DNA of 64,000 nucleotides from Ligula intestinalis. Lineage: Eukaryota; Platyhelminthes; Cestoda; Diphyllobothriidea; Diphyllobothriidae. Positions 43,796 to 53,989 of this stretch are shown here, piece by piece (within the stretch, counting starts at the first letter, position 1; every line of letters begins with the position of its first letter). Where the stretch lies: assembly GCA_036362985.1 (NCBI GenBank), contig JAYGXS010000005.1:46775397-46839396 (forward strand), read 5' to 3'. The notes below the pieces were generated by a model. The model made no database searches. It saw only the letters and a list, made by a program, of their open reading frames with translations, and was not told the origin of the DNA. The translations under genes were made by a program, and so were the position numbers.

Positions 43796-45095
43796 GACTG
43801 TCTCCATCATAGGTGTGGATTTCATGTAAATCTCTAGATTTAGACTATTTTATTCCCTTTCACTTGGTCTCAGTGAATGGAGACATTTTTGCTGAAAATT
43901 TTGGATACTTAACTTAAAAATAAAGCGTATTTCTCTCTCTCCCTCTCTCATCTGCATACATTATAGGCACGCTTAAAGCACGAACTCTGGCTTTCCTGCT
44001 GTCAGATCATTTGCTTTGGCTCCTCCGCTGCGTACTGCTTTCGACCTCGTGTGACTTCTGTCGAGGGTAGACGGTCACTATTATGTAGCCATATAGAACA
44101 GAAGAATCATAGTTTCCCCTTTGGGAACGTCAGAATAATCGGCTGATCCAACGACAGGATGGCCGGATTGGTCGCTGAAAGTTGTCCCCCAATGGGCAAA
44201 TCAACAGAATAATTGATTTACACCCGGCCTATCAGGCCACCCGTACAAATGTCCTGTCAGTCAAGATGTGGCTGAGGGCGCCAAGAGTTTTCACCGGTAC
44301 AGCAGGGGAAAGAACCAGCTGCAGACCGCACGACCGACGTAAATCCTCAACCGAACGTGACCCACACGTGGAGTGACAGCTGATCCGCCCACCTGGCGAT
44401 GAGAGGAGATCCTGTAGCAGCCGACCCAGTGCACAGGATATGCAAGCAGACTTACCAACAACTACAACAGCTGGGTAGGCGACAGGCGTCACACAAGGTC
44501 GCCAGCAGTCTGCCACGGAGTGGCCAAAGCCAATCTACAGACAGCAGGAACGTCAGAGTTCGTGCATTAGGCATGCCTATAACATGAGCCAGACGGTAAT
44601 ACAGAGCAACTATTCCGCCACTGTGATGATGGAAACAAGAAGGCTTGGTCGAAACCTCAGCATCATTACACTGTGATGTTCATGAAAGCGTCTCTTTTTC
44701 TTCTTCGTATTCTTTGGTGGACGATGAACGAGCTAATTTGCCTGGACCTGAGTTTTACTAGTTAATTTTAAAGCGGATGACACCAACCTGTCGCCAGACG
44801 AAATGGCCAGGTGGAGCAAGCAAAATAGTCGGACTAGATCGGCTGTTTCGACAACAGGACAGACAACCGGCTGACAACTGGTGTGAGAAGGGTGTGCATA
44901 CAATTACGGCATGTTTTGAGACAGGGGGAAGGACGGGGAGGGGAGGGGAGAACTGTCACGATTGCCTTTGTCGTAGTGGGGGGGGGGGGGGGGAGGAGTG
45001 TAGCGATTTGGTGAGTCTGCAGATGGTGGGATTAGCAGTTGTCGCTGTTGTCGTCGCTGCCTGCATCGGCGACTGTTAACTCAGCCATCTGCAGA
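43796..45095. other. Unassigned DNA with G16 tract
   Basis: A run of 16 G lies at 44978-44993 in a G-rich context (44930-45000) that could form a G-quadruplex or be a sequencing artefact. No gene recognised. Confidence 0.45.
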
Positions 45096-45097
45096 CC

Positions 45098-45620
45098 TAT
45101 AGGAGCTACGGCTACGACGGTTATGGCCTTAACACCTACAATCTTCCAAACCCTGGTTCCTTAGAAGATTGGAGAGAAGACGGTGGAAAGGCGAGAGTAG
45201 GCGGAACAGTGTATTGTTTACAGAAAAGTTATGGGAAAGTTGCCAGTCCATCCGGCATGGCTGTACGGCCGGAGGGCGCATGAGCGCGCGGCCTCCAACC
45301 CGTCTGGCTCAGAGCCGAGTTCCAAGTGAGGTCTTTGAGTAGTCGGGCCAGAAGACAGAGAGGGAGATAGCTTTCATTGGCTAGGTCGGCCTGGAGATTT
45401 TGGGCAGAGAGGCAACTTGCGTCGGGCATGCGTGCAAGCTCCCCATTCGTCGCCTGGTTTTTGAGCGTAGATGCTGGGACCGTGATTGGCTGATCGAGAC
45501 GTCAAAAACCGCGTCGGCGAACCGTTGGGAAAGTGCACTTCGATGCGAGCTAGTCAGCCAGGCACGAGCGGCTACAGACCCACCCAATCGCCATCCTCTT
45601 TCTCTCTCCAACATAGGGGC
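45098..45620 (-). repeat. Hairpin-tail SINE-like repeat, long copy
   Basis: It begins with the reversed tail (GGCCTTAACACCTACAATCT, CCTGGTTCCTTAGAAGAT), then TGTTTACAGAAAAGTTATGG, and GGCTAGGTCGGCCTGGAGAT of the 5' module. Confidence 0.65.
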
Positions 45621-46224
45621 CGTGACAGTTTTGTCCTCCACTTCATAATTTTGGGGGTTTACTCCTCGCACACCCGTTGTCTGTCCTGTCCCACCAACCA
45701 ATCTAGTCTGATTATCTCACCTTCTCCTCTGTTAATTTCGTCTGAGGGCTGGTTGAAAACGTGTGATTACAACTCGATTGCGCGAAAAGCAACTTTTTTC
45801 AGAAGGCTTAAGGTTAGGATTATGATGAAGCCAAGGTTGAGATTAAGCTTATGACTAGGGTTAAGGCGATGGATGTGGTTCGTAGCGGCCCTATTCCAGC
45901 TGCGTGTTGCAGTGCTGCGTCTCTCGTGAGTACCCACATGTGCGCAACAGTGACAGTCTGGTTCTTGGCCAAGCACGGCTGTACAAGGCGGCCAATCATC
46001 TTCAAGGTTGACTTAAGCATACCCCCGCTCAAGGCGGCGTGACCGCTCCCCGAATCGCACTCCTGATATCGATTTCACGCCGCCGTATTTATGCCCTCGT
46101 CCTATTTGTTGTTGAGTTCAGTTGACCAAATTGTGAAAAATTCGTGGCCTCGGTGGAAATCGAACCCACATAAGCAGGGGAGGCTTGAAGTAACCTCGTA
46201 TTTTAAGCCATGCTTTGCTCGCAC
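45621..46224. other. Unassigned DNA with partial SINE sequence
   Basis: TTAAGGTTAGGATTATGATG-type telomere-like words lie at 45805-45865. GGCCAATCATCTTCAAGGTT at 45990-46009 is a 5'-module fragment of the hairpin-tail family. A tRNA-like GTGGGTTCGATTTCCAC is on the minus strand near 46152-46169. Confidence 0.4.
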
Positions 46225-46570
46225 GCCTCTGTGGCATGTCTAGCATGTCTGTTACTCGTGTCCACTAAGCACCTGCGCAGCAGACCGTGTCAAAGGCAGG
46301 TAAAGGTCACGTACGTGTGTTCACCATCTGTCTGTCCTAACTGGCCAACCACTTTCCAAGGCCAGCTCACAAAGGAACTTATTGTATTGACAGCTTACGT
46401 TTAGACACTCCCGGAGCCGGCAACCTCACCACCGGAATGAGAATCTGTACTTGGCCAGCTCATGGCTGGACTGCACTCGTCTGCGAATTAATTGTTCATT
46501 TCTCATATTCTGCTCCTTCTGCCCTTAATTAAATTATTCATAACACTCTGGTCCTCCACGCCTTATCATA
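46225..46570 (+). repeat. Hairpin-tail SINE-like repeat, diverged
   Basis: CTGGCCAACCACTTTCCAAG, GCCAGCTCACAAAGG and a weak TTCATAACACTCTGGTCCTC follow the family order. The terminal hairpin is absent. Confidence 0.4.
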
Positions 46571-46669
46571 TCTACTGGTCTTTAACCGTTGGGATACGCC
46601 TAGCATCTATTATCCGGTCGAACTACTTCGTATCCTACATTGTTGACCCCAACGTTGTCTATATCAAAA

Positions 46670-46733
46670 GGCTTTTGCGCAGCCAACGCTCTACCATTGA
46701 GCTACGAGGCTCACCGCTGGCTGCGCAAAAGCC
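46670..46733. repeat. Perfect 16-bp inverted repeat around a tRNA-like 5' half
   Basis: GGCTTTTGCGCAGCCA (46670-46685) and TGGCTGCGCAAAAGCC (46718-46733) are exact reverse complements, with a 32-base loop. The minus strand of loop and arm reads CGTAGCTCAATGGTAGAGCG then TTGGCTGCGCAAAAGCC, a tRNA-like D-arm plus anticodon-like arm. Confidence 0.8.
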
Positions 46734-46739
46734 TATTAA

Positions 46740-49595
46740 TTGTGACTGGCAACATTTCAACTGGTGTGAAGTACGGTATCAATAAGTGATTTTCGACCTT
46801 TTGCCTTTGTTCTACACTAGTTGGCATAGGCAGTTGCTCTTGTTATGGCGTCGTCATCTTGTTCAACTCGTCTTGACCTGTTCATAGCATGGGATCGAAC
46901 TATCGATCGGTGATACTCGCTTAACACTTCTTCCCCTTTTTACTGTCCACTGGGTCTGTGCTACTTGTGATTGCTCCTGTCCAGGCTCTACCAGCCTTGC
47001 TGCTTGAACCAGTGTTCGTGAATGCTTGTAGACTATGCCTTCCAAAGCACTTTTCGTAGAAATGATATTGAACTTAAAGACCCGCCGCTCCATCGTCGTA
47101 GAGGTGCGTGGGAGCAGTTTAACTTGTTGAAACTGTGAATTGGTCGTTAAAATCGAAAAAAACGCGGGTTGGGGTTGCGTATATGGCCCGCACGGGCAGG
47201 ACATAGGAATACGAACGCCCATCCACTTTGGTGTAAATTCATTAGGAAGAATAAATATTTTACTGTCCTAAACTTCAAGCTGACTCCCACCCAATCATTA
47301 CCATGGGATCGAGGGGATATGAGTACACGTTCTTTACAGCCCAAGTTACAGCTAGATACTGTAGTAGGCCTATAGGTAGTCTATAAACGGCAAACTTTAC
47401 GACATACAGACATAGTAGGACCTATGCTATTATTTAATAACGATTTATTTAACCAATAAGCGAATCACTTTACCTCATACAGATTGGAAGTGCATACTGG
47501 GTACCGAATTCTAATTTACTGGCCAGAGTGAGCATGATCTCTAGAATTAGCACTTTAGCAAAGGCACGTACTTCTAGCAGCAGTATCGTAGTCCGAACCT
47601 AGTAGAAACGGACACAGCCTGATGGATAGAGTGGAAACATAGCTCTACTGTGCTTGGGGCCCAAAACGTGTACTTACTCGGAATAGTTTAAGCCCAGGTT
47701 CACAATCCTTGTTGAGCTCAAGGGGGTATGAGCCCCACCGATGGCTTTAATCTGCGTCAACTGTGACAAGTGGTGTTGTCAGTGTTATTACCAGTACTAC
47801 TAAGACGCAGCTACATTGTTAGCTAGTAGAAATAGGAGTAGTCCCATCCGTTTTGGCCTTATTGAGCTTGTCTTTAACACATCTGTGAGGGTAAGTAGTG
47901 CGGTAGTACCCGCGCAAAGTCTACTGTCACTTAACACTAAGTTAGGCAGTGTTTTCGATTTGTAGTAGAGAAAGTGGTCAACACCGTGTTCTGTTTGCTC
48001 TTCTTGACTCCACGCTAAGGCGAATTGTGCGGTTGGTACCAACTACGTCTGCTATTACTATAATATATCGCCTGAGACTGTCATATTCTGTGCCGACCGG
48101 TTGGTGCAGTTGGTGGACTTCATCGAAATCTTGACGCAAATCCTGAGCTTAACCCTAACCATAATCGTAACCCAAACCTTAACCATAACTCTACTAAAAC
48201 GGTGCCCTATCACGAAAAGCGCCAAGCTCCGGAATCTTAACTGACAGATACGTCTTCAGTCCATATAACAGCATAATTTGAGGCCTACATTTGAAACACA
48301 CTTCTGTTTGTTTTTACTATGCTAAGCAATTACGTTTGGTCTAGTGATTAGTTGAAGAGTGAGCTTTATTTAATATTTGTGTAATATAAAATAAATTCTT
48401 TGAGAAACTACTAACTTTAATATATAAATTTTGGAGCTTTGTCCCCCAACTCGTCGTCAGACTATGAGAAATTAAGTAAATTAAATTAAGATAAATTAAC
48501 TTAATTAATCGTGTCTGACAAAGTATTGTATGATTGGGTGGTATCTGCGCCAAAGTCACAAATAAAAGTTTCCAGTTTCGCCAAGAAATTATTCTCTTCT
48601 TAAGTAAATATCTATGGATGCCCGTATGTCAGTTTATATCATCTGTATACATAATTTACAATTTACTTGTAACTTTCTTTGTACCTCTCTGAAAGATCCT
48701 AGCTTCTGGTGAGGCGGTAACACAGATAGTTGAAGGCCTAATTCGCGGATACAAGAAGGCTACACACTCACACATACAGAAATCCACCGTACCAGCCTTT
48801 CAACGGTTGTTTACTAATCAGTCCCCTAATGTGTGTTCAGGTCTTGAAGCCAGCGGAAGGCCTATGCATAAGCTGACTGTGGGAAAAACTAAATCCGCAG
48901 ACTCCGTTGTTACTGCCGGCCGGAAATTCTGTTGCCTGGGCAGCTCCAGCTGCAACCATAACAGACAGGCGAGGCATTAGTCATCGCGATGACAGAGATG
49001 GGAGTTGCCAGCGCATACGGGGTGAAATCAAAGGCGGCTTTGGCGCAGCCTACACTGGCCTTGAGACAGAAATGCCCTAGGACCGCAATCGCTGTTCCGC
49101 TACTTTGCCTACATGGAGCGAGTTCCGTTTCACTGACCAGCCTAGGTCTGTGCGTGCGTCATCCTAACACCCCGAACGGGCCTACCAGACAAAATTATTC
49201 CTTTTTTAACAAAAAGAAAAGCTTTTTGCAATTCCAGTCTTTCACACACCGGCATTAAAGCGGACGGAAGTAGAATTCTCAAGTATAAATCAGTTTTGAA
49301 CTGGGACACAGGACTAGTTAGCCCCCATATTACAGGTTGGATTGTGCCAACTTCCAGGAAGGACGCCTACTACGATGTGTACCATCATTATGTTAACCCA
49401 AACCTTCACCACTTTTCTCACCGTAGCTCTGACTAGTCAGAATTTAGCGTAAGGCGACCTGAAATATTGGGCGGAGGTATTTTTTCTTAAGTCCTATCCT
49501 AGAGAACCAATGAGAGAGAGAGAGAGAGAGAGATATCCTTTAGTTTGATAGTGAATTTACAAATTTTCAGCAAAAAGGGCTCCTTCCCCTTAAAC
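46740..49595. other. Long unassigned stretch
   Basis: No gene found. Family D blocks (TGCGGTAGTACCCGCGCAAA, GTTGGTGGACTTCATCGAAA) lie at about 47900-48125, followed by TTAACCCTAACC-type words at 48148-48200. An AT-rich zone covers 48340-48610. A (GA)n microsatellite is at 49512-49533. Confidence 0.45.
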
Positions 49596-50349
49596 CAGGG
49601 ATCGGCACCATTTCTGGCTCAGAGAGCCAAGAAAGAAAATATTTGGAAATATATTTAAGCAAGAGTCATATAATATATTTTAGCATTTAATGAATTTAAA
49701 TGTGAGTATAATAAGCCTCCGGATTTATTCTTTAAAATAATATTCTTATAATACTCATTGTTGATGCAACTTCTGGTGCTGCATGGATTCGCCGATGGCT
49801 TTGTAGGCTGTTCGTTAGTTGCTGATGTTAAGCTTCATACAAGCGTCAGATGTTAGGAGTAATTTATTAGTACACAAGGCAAGTTTCCGCGAACGGACTG
49901 TCTGCTTGCATGTGATAAAGGTGTCCGTCTGGCGGACATAAACACAATGGACTATAGATGACACGGCAGGCTGGCCTATGCCTGTAAGGTAGCCATGTCT
50001 GCCAGCGTGATCTTGACTAACCTGAGGTCAAGTCTTGGGATGTCGTGCTTTAGTAGAGCGTCTGTTTTTTAGTCAGCTTGTCGCAGCCGCAGGAGAAAAG
50101 GGGAGCAGCTGCTGTCGGCTAGCCCGAAAGGGAACACTGAAACAACTGCTAGATCAAACCTAGGGGGTGGAAATGCCAGAGATTGCTCGAGATCAAATTG
50201 ATTCTAATACGCGTCTCAGCAGCGGCACGCCATTGGAGGAACCAAAATCACAAAGTCAAAAGTTTCTAATCCCAATTTTATCTGAGGGCGCCAGATACAA
50301 TCATCAGAAGAGTCACACCTGGCTCGCGATCCACAGGTTGCCGACCCTG
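49596..50349. mobile_element. Non-autonomous hAT-like DNA transposon (754 bp)
   Basis: The left end CAGGGATCGGCACCATTTCT and right end (reverse complement CAGGGTCGGCAACCTGTGGA) are matching terminal inverted repeats of the CAGGG.TCGGCAAC type seen in hAT elements; both are followed inward by a GGCTC/GAGCC word. There is no transposase-like frame inside. The 8-base flanks (CCTTAAAC, GCCTAAGA) are only half alike, so the target duplication is decayed or absent. Confidence 0.65.
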
Positions 50350-50639
50350 GCCTAAGACTAGGGACAAGTTAATAAAATAATCAAAAATCTAGACATTTAC
50401 ATGAAATGTACATGTATTATTAAGAGAGGTCTAATCTCAGCGTCTGGATTTCCCTTTCTTTACACGTGAGGTAGCGTGCTAGGAAAAGAAGTACAGTGTG
50501 CTGATATGCCGATGTACGGTATAATCCATGTCAGAAACTTCGCAGCATAGTACGGGAAAACTTGATAGCCATTAATTCAGACTGAAGAGAATGAGCCGTG
50601 CGTAGGCATGAACATTTTTTGGTTACCCCTCAGCCTTTT

Positions 50640-51255
50640 ATACTATCCCAAGTTACCTCCTCCTCCTTAATACAATGGCCGCATGCGACTCTCCCGACTG
50701 AACCGTCTCTTGGCTTGGGGACTATTTCACTTCCCGCACTCAATTCGTTCAATATGGCAAGAGAAAACCTACGGTCCTTCCAAACAACTGCGGAGTTCTT
50801 CAGGGGTCTATATTATTACCTCAACTCTTGTCCTTCCACACTGACTATCTTCAGTCGCCAAATTAATGTTTGCATGTAAAATATACTGATGATATGGTTG
50901 TTAGCCATTCTCTAAAAAGTCAGACACATCTCTATCCTCTGAAAAGCAGCCTGGACCACGTCTTAGCATGGTCCTTGGCGAATGGTCCTCTACCACATAT
51001 TCATAAGTCAGTCCAGTGCGTCTTCCAAATGCGACCCTCTCCCAGTCCTGCATCCTTAGGAGTAGTGCCCAATGGAGTATCCTCATTCCAGTGTCTTGGT
51101 GTTACTCTGGCATCTAACCTCTCATTTACTCTTCATATTGAAACCTTATTCACTAAACATCGTAAAATCCTGTATTATATCCGTCAGTTACGTTCATATC
51201 ACATACCTCAAGACCTGATCTGGCGATTTACAGGTACCTGTAGCATGAATTTCAA
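50640..51255 (+). mobile_element. CR1-like non-LTR fragment (RT palm and thumb), copy 2
   Basis: The reading gives NCGVLQGS...LL in broken frames, then HVKYTDDMVVSHSLKSQTHL (catalytic motif, usually YADD), SSLDHVLAWSLANG, SSFQCLGVTLASNLSFTLHI and RKILYYIRQLRSY, the thumb of CR1/Jockey-type RT. The open run 50870-51379 continues past the RT into the adjacent PLE fragment. It is 5'- and 3'-truncated. Confidence 0.72.
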
Positions 51256-51299
51256 AGGCCTACCGTATCTTAGGCGGGCTTATAGTAAAGTTACAACGA

Positions 51300-51905
51300 G
51301 GGAGACTGCAATAACATTAAAGAAACAGGCCACAAATTGCAGACCCGCCTTCACGAGCACAAACGAGCAGCTAGACTAGAATGGGCAGGGAGACTAGACC
51401 CAAACTCTCAGCTTGCAGCACACGTCGCAGAGACTGGCCATGACTTCGATCTTCAAGGAGCAACCATCATAGGCCGAGGAAACTCAAAAGCCGAAAGGCT
51501 GATGCTTGAGGCATGGTACTCAGATACCAACTCCATCAACAGGCATCTGGACCTTCCAGCGGCCTACAAAAACTTGCACCATTATGAGAGCTAAGGATGA
51601 AACAAGACCAAACCGACCGTTAGGATTGCAAACGAAGAAGCTCCCACGACAAGCCACCCACAAGAGGAGGCAGGGTTACCAGGACCCTGTACCGAGTGAC
51701 AAGGCGCCACACTAATTGCTGTTCATGACCCCCTGCTCCACGGACAGCTAATTAGCTTACACCACTATAATCGCCCTACGACGCCACGGACAGCTAATGG
51801 CCCTCCTCCCCCATCCCTTTTGATAACTGTTTCTAATGCCTTGACAACCTGATTATTTCTGACCGTTGATTAGTCGACAATAAATGAATTGATCCGGTGC
51901 TTGAC
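51300..51905 (+). mobile_element. Penelope-like element fragment (GIY-YIG end and 3' region)
   Basis: ETGHKLQTRLHEHKRAARLE, then DPNSQLAAHVAETGHDFDLQ and YSDTNSINRHLDLPAAYKNL match the tail of PLE GIY-YIG nucleases. A frameshift near 51337 separates the first part. The 3' region runs to AATAAATGAA at about 51880. It joins the CR1-like fragment directly, an insertion or recombination junction. Confidence 0.75.
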
Positions 51906-51987
51906 ACATCTTTTTCCTTATCCATGCAGATACCTGGAACGTGAACCTTTTCATTTATTCAGTTACATGGTTACCTTTAAGGTTCAC

Positions 51988-51997
51988 NNNNNNNNNN
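51988..51997. other. Assembly gap (10 N)
   Basis: Ten N with AAGGTTCAC on both sides, so the flanks probably overlap and the gap length is artificial. Confidence 0.95.
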
Positions 51998-53625
51998 AAG
52001 GTTCACAAATAGCTTGCACAATGGGTGAAAATTTTCAGCATTAAAGGTGAATAGTAAACGTTCTGTCAAATAACAGGCCTCATCTCGTTGACAGTAACCA
52101 ATGAGCTGTTAATGTGCAATAAGGGCCCCGGTTGTGGCAAGTAATTCGTTCAAAAAGACCCATATATGGATACATCGATGGTTAACATAGTGGTTCCCAA
52201 CCCACTGGAAGATGATTGAACAGTGTCTTCACCGTCATTTAGCATAAAGTTATTTCAAAAATCGTATCATTTAAAAGTAGCAATCATCCTGAGTCGAAGG
52301 TATCACGAGGGCAACTGCCACTACCGCTGACCTCGTCCTTGAAATTGGCCTTAACAATTTCCATGAACACGATTATAATATACTTTTCTATTTGGGGGTG
52401 TTCAAGGTCTGTACCGAAGGAGCACTTCGTCCAAGATGCTGCTTATTCACCCTGGGGAAAAAACCAAAGTTTCCAGGTTTTTGGCAGTAATATTTAGTTC
52501 ACATTATCCGCAGGGAACCCATCCCCTGTGATAAAAGTCGTGTGTTAAAAATCAATCTTCAAAAATTGACTAAATCTAGCGAAACTTTATGCACAGTAGA
52601 AGTGTGTCCAGAGCACGGAAGAAGGATCCAGCGAAACGGATAGGAACCCAGTTTGGATTTGCTTTGAAGCACCATTCGATCAAACGAAAACTGTAAAGTG
52701 TGCGTGCCTGCGTGCAGGGCTAAGAAATGTAAACAATGCTTCTTTCTCTCTCTCCAGCAGAAGCGGACGCATCAAACTCGTCAACGGGTTAGGCGAAAAT
52801 GCGCGAGCTGCTCCAGGGTAAGTTTCGTCTTTCATAAAGTACACAAGGCGTTTGGCAAGGCGGCAAATTCGTTCGTTCGTTCGCTCGTGCGTGCGTGCGT
52901 GTGCACCCTCAGCAGGTGCGCGGGCACGCGCGAGGTATTTTGCCTATATGGTCGCCGCACCGCGGTGTACGCCTCTGTCCCCAAGCCGATCCATGCGTGG
53001 GCACTTCAGGACAAGAGAGAAAAAGGGATCAGGTTTTGCTGCTGACAGTCCAACTGTCATGCACTAGAGGCGCAATGGTGTTGCAGCAGGTTGAGAGGTT
53101 TGTCTTGAAAATTAGAGTAAAAAATAAAACGACTGTCCCCCCCCTCCCCACCCCTACGGGCTCTATGACATTTCCGAAGTGTTGAATGGGTTATCTGGCG
53201 GCAAAACACTACGCCAGTCACTGCACCCAGTCTCACCTCTCGTGGGCCATCGGATCCAGACTGAGCGCTTAATGAATATATTGGCATCGGCGATCTAGTA
53301 GTGGAACAATTAAGTTCCGTTTTGCCCTGGAGTTCACAATTAAAGCCGGCGCAGGCAGTCACCTAGCAACTATGAGAATAGGAGGGTCTGGGTTCGACAA
53401 AGGAGAGGTAATGCAAGCGAACACGCGGGTTCCACGAAGTAATTGACCCGTATCTGGGACCCATTTCTGCTACTGCTTAGTCATTCTGGTGGATTCTAGA
53501 TGATTGCTTAGGATATCCTGCTTGGGCAGTCAACTTGCTGTCCCGTATTGGTAGATTCCATATAAGTGGCAAAGTTGGGCGGGTTATATCGATCCAAGTG
53601 TGATTCAACTCACGCTGTGAAGCAC
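51998..53625. other. Unassigned DNA with a possible exon
   Basis: No protein domain recognised. CTCTCTCTCCAG at 52747-52758 and GGGTAAGT at 52819-52826 flank a 61-base stretch with a basic translation; this could be a small exon. (CGTG)n and CGTTCGTT-type simple repeats lie at 52870-52900. Confidence 0.4.
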
Positions 53626-53629
53626 GACA

Positions 53630-53712
53630 TTCGTAGCTAAAGTAGGTAGAGCGTTGGCTTGCGTAAAAGGCCTCCCTCGTATGCGGGTTCGAATCCCGCC
53701 GAATTCCGCGAG
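53630..53712 (+). repeat. tRNA-like SINE head
   Basis: GTAGCTAAAGTAGGTAGAGCG is A-box-like, TTGGCTTGCGTAAAAGGCC is an arm, and GCGGGTTCGAATCCCGC is a perfect T-arm. The acceptor stem does not pair, so it is a tRNA-derived repeat and not a clear tRNA gene. It is related to the palindrome at 46670-46733. Confidence 0.6.
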
Positions 53713-53739
53713 TTTTTTCATGATTGCGTCCACTAACTT

Positions 53740-53822
53740 CTATTTATGTCTCTGTGGATGAATCCGCGACGGATTACGAAACGTCAGGCGAATCAGAGTG
53801 TTGCCCCAGCGATCGAATCTTA
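53740..53822 (+). mobile_element. Penelope-like element, 3' terminal fragment
   Basis: GGATGAATCCGCGACGGATT then ACGAAACGTCAGGCGAATCA and GCGATCGAATCTTA match the end of the PLE at 21370-21440 (hairpin, CGAAACGTCAGGC, TGATCGCATCTT). It includes the hammerhead-like hairpin. Confidence 0.65.
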
Positions 53823-53985
53823 TTTTCAAAGAAAAAAGGAGACCGGAATAGCCATTTCTGGCTTTTTAGCCGTCACCAGCCAGTCAAACCCAATCTCAAG
53901 GGCTGAAACTCCCGAGATTCGAACCCGGGATCTTTGGTCATTGAGTTTACTACTCTAAATCTGCATCACTGGCTCGTTGCTTTGT
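53823..53985 (-). repeat. tRNA-derived SINE, third copy
   Basis: Minus strand: GAGCCAGTGATGCAGATTTA, CCCGGGTTCGAATCTCGGG (T-arm) and then the body GACGGCTAAAAAGCCAGAAA-TGGC shared with 11.8 kb. It is directly beside the PLE fragment. Confidence 0.62.
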
Positions 53986-53989
53986 CGAT

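Noticed and set aside
46863..47222. A 119-codon minus frame as a host gene
   Set aside because: No recognisable domain, no splice signals consistent with it, and the region is otherwise non-coding.
53630..53712. A functional tRNA gene
   Set aside because: The T-arm is perfect but the acceptor stem does not pair and the anticodon loop lacks the usual T33; relatives of the sequence occur as repeats.
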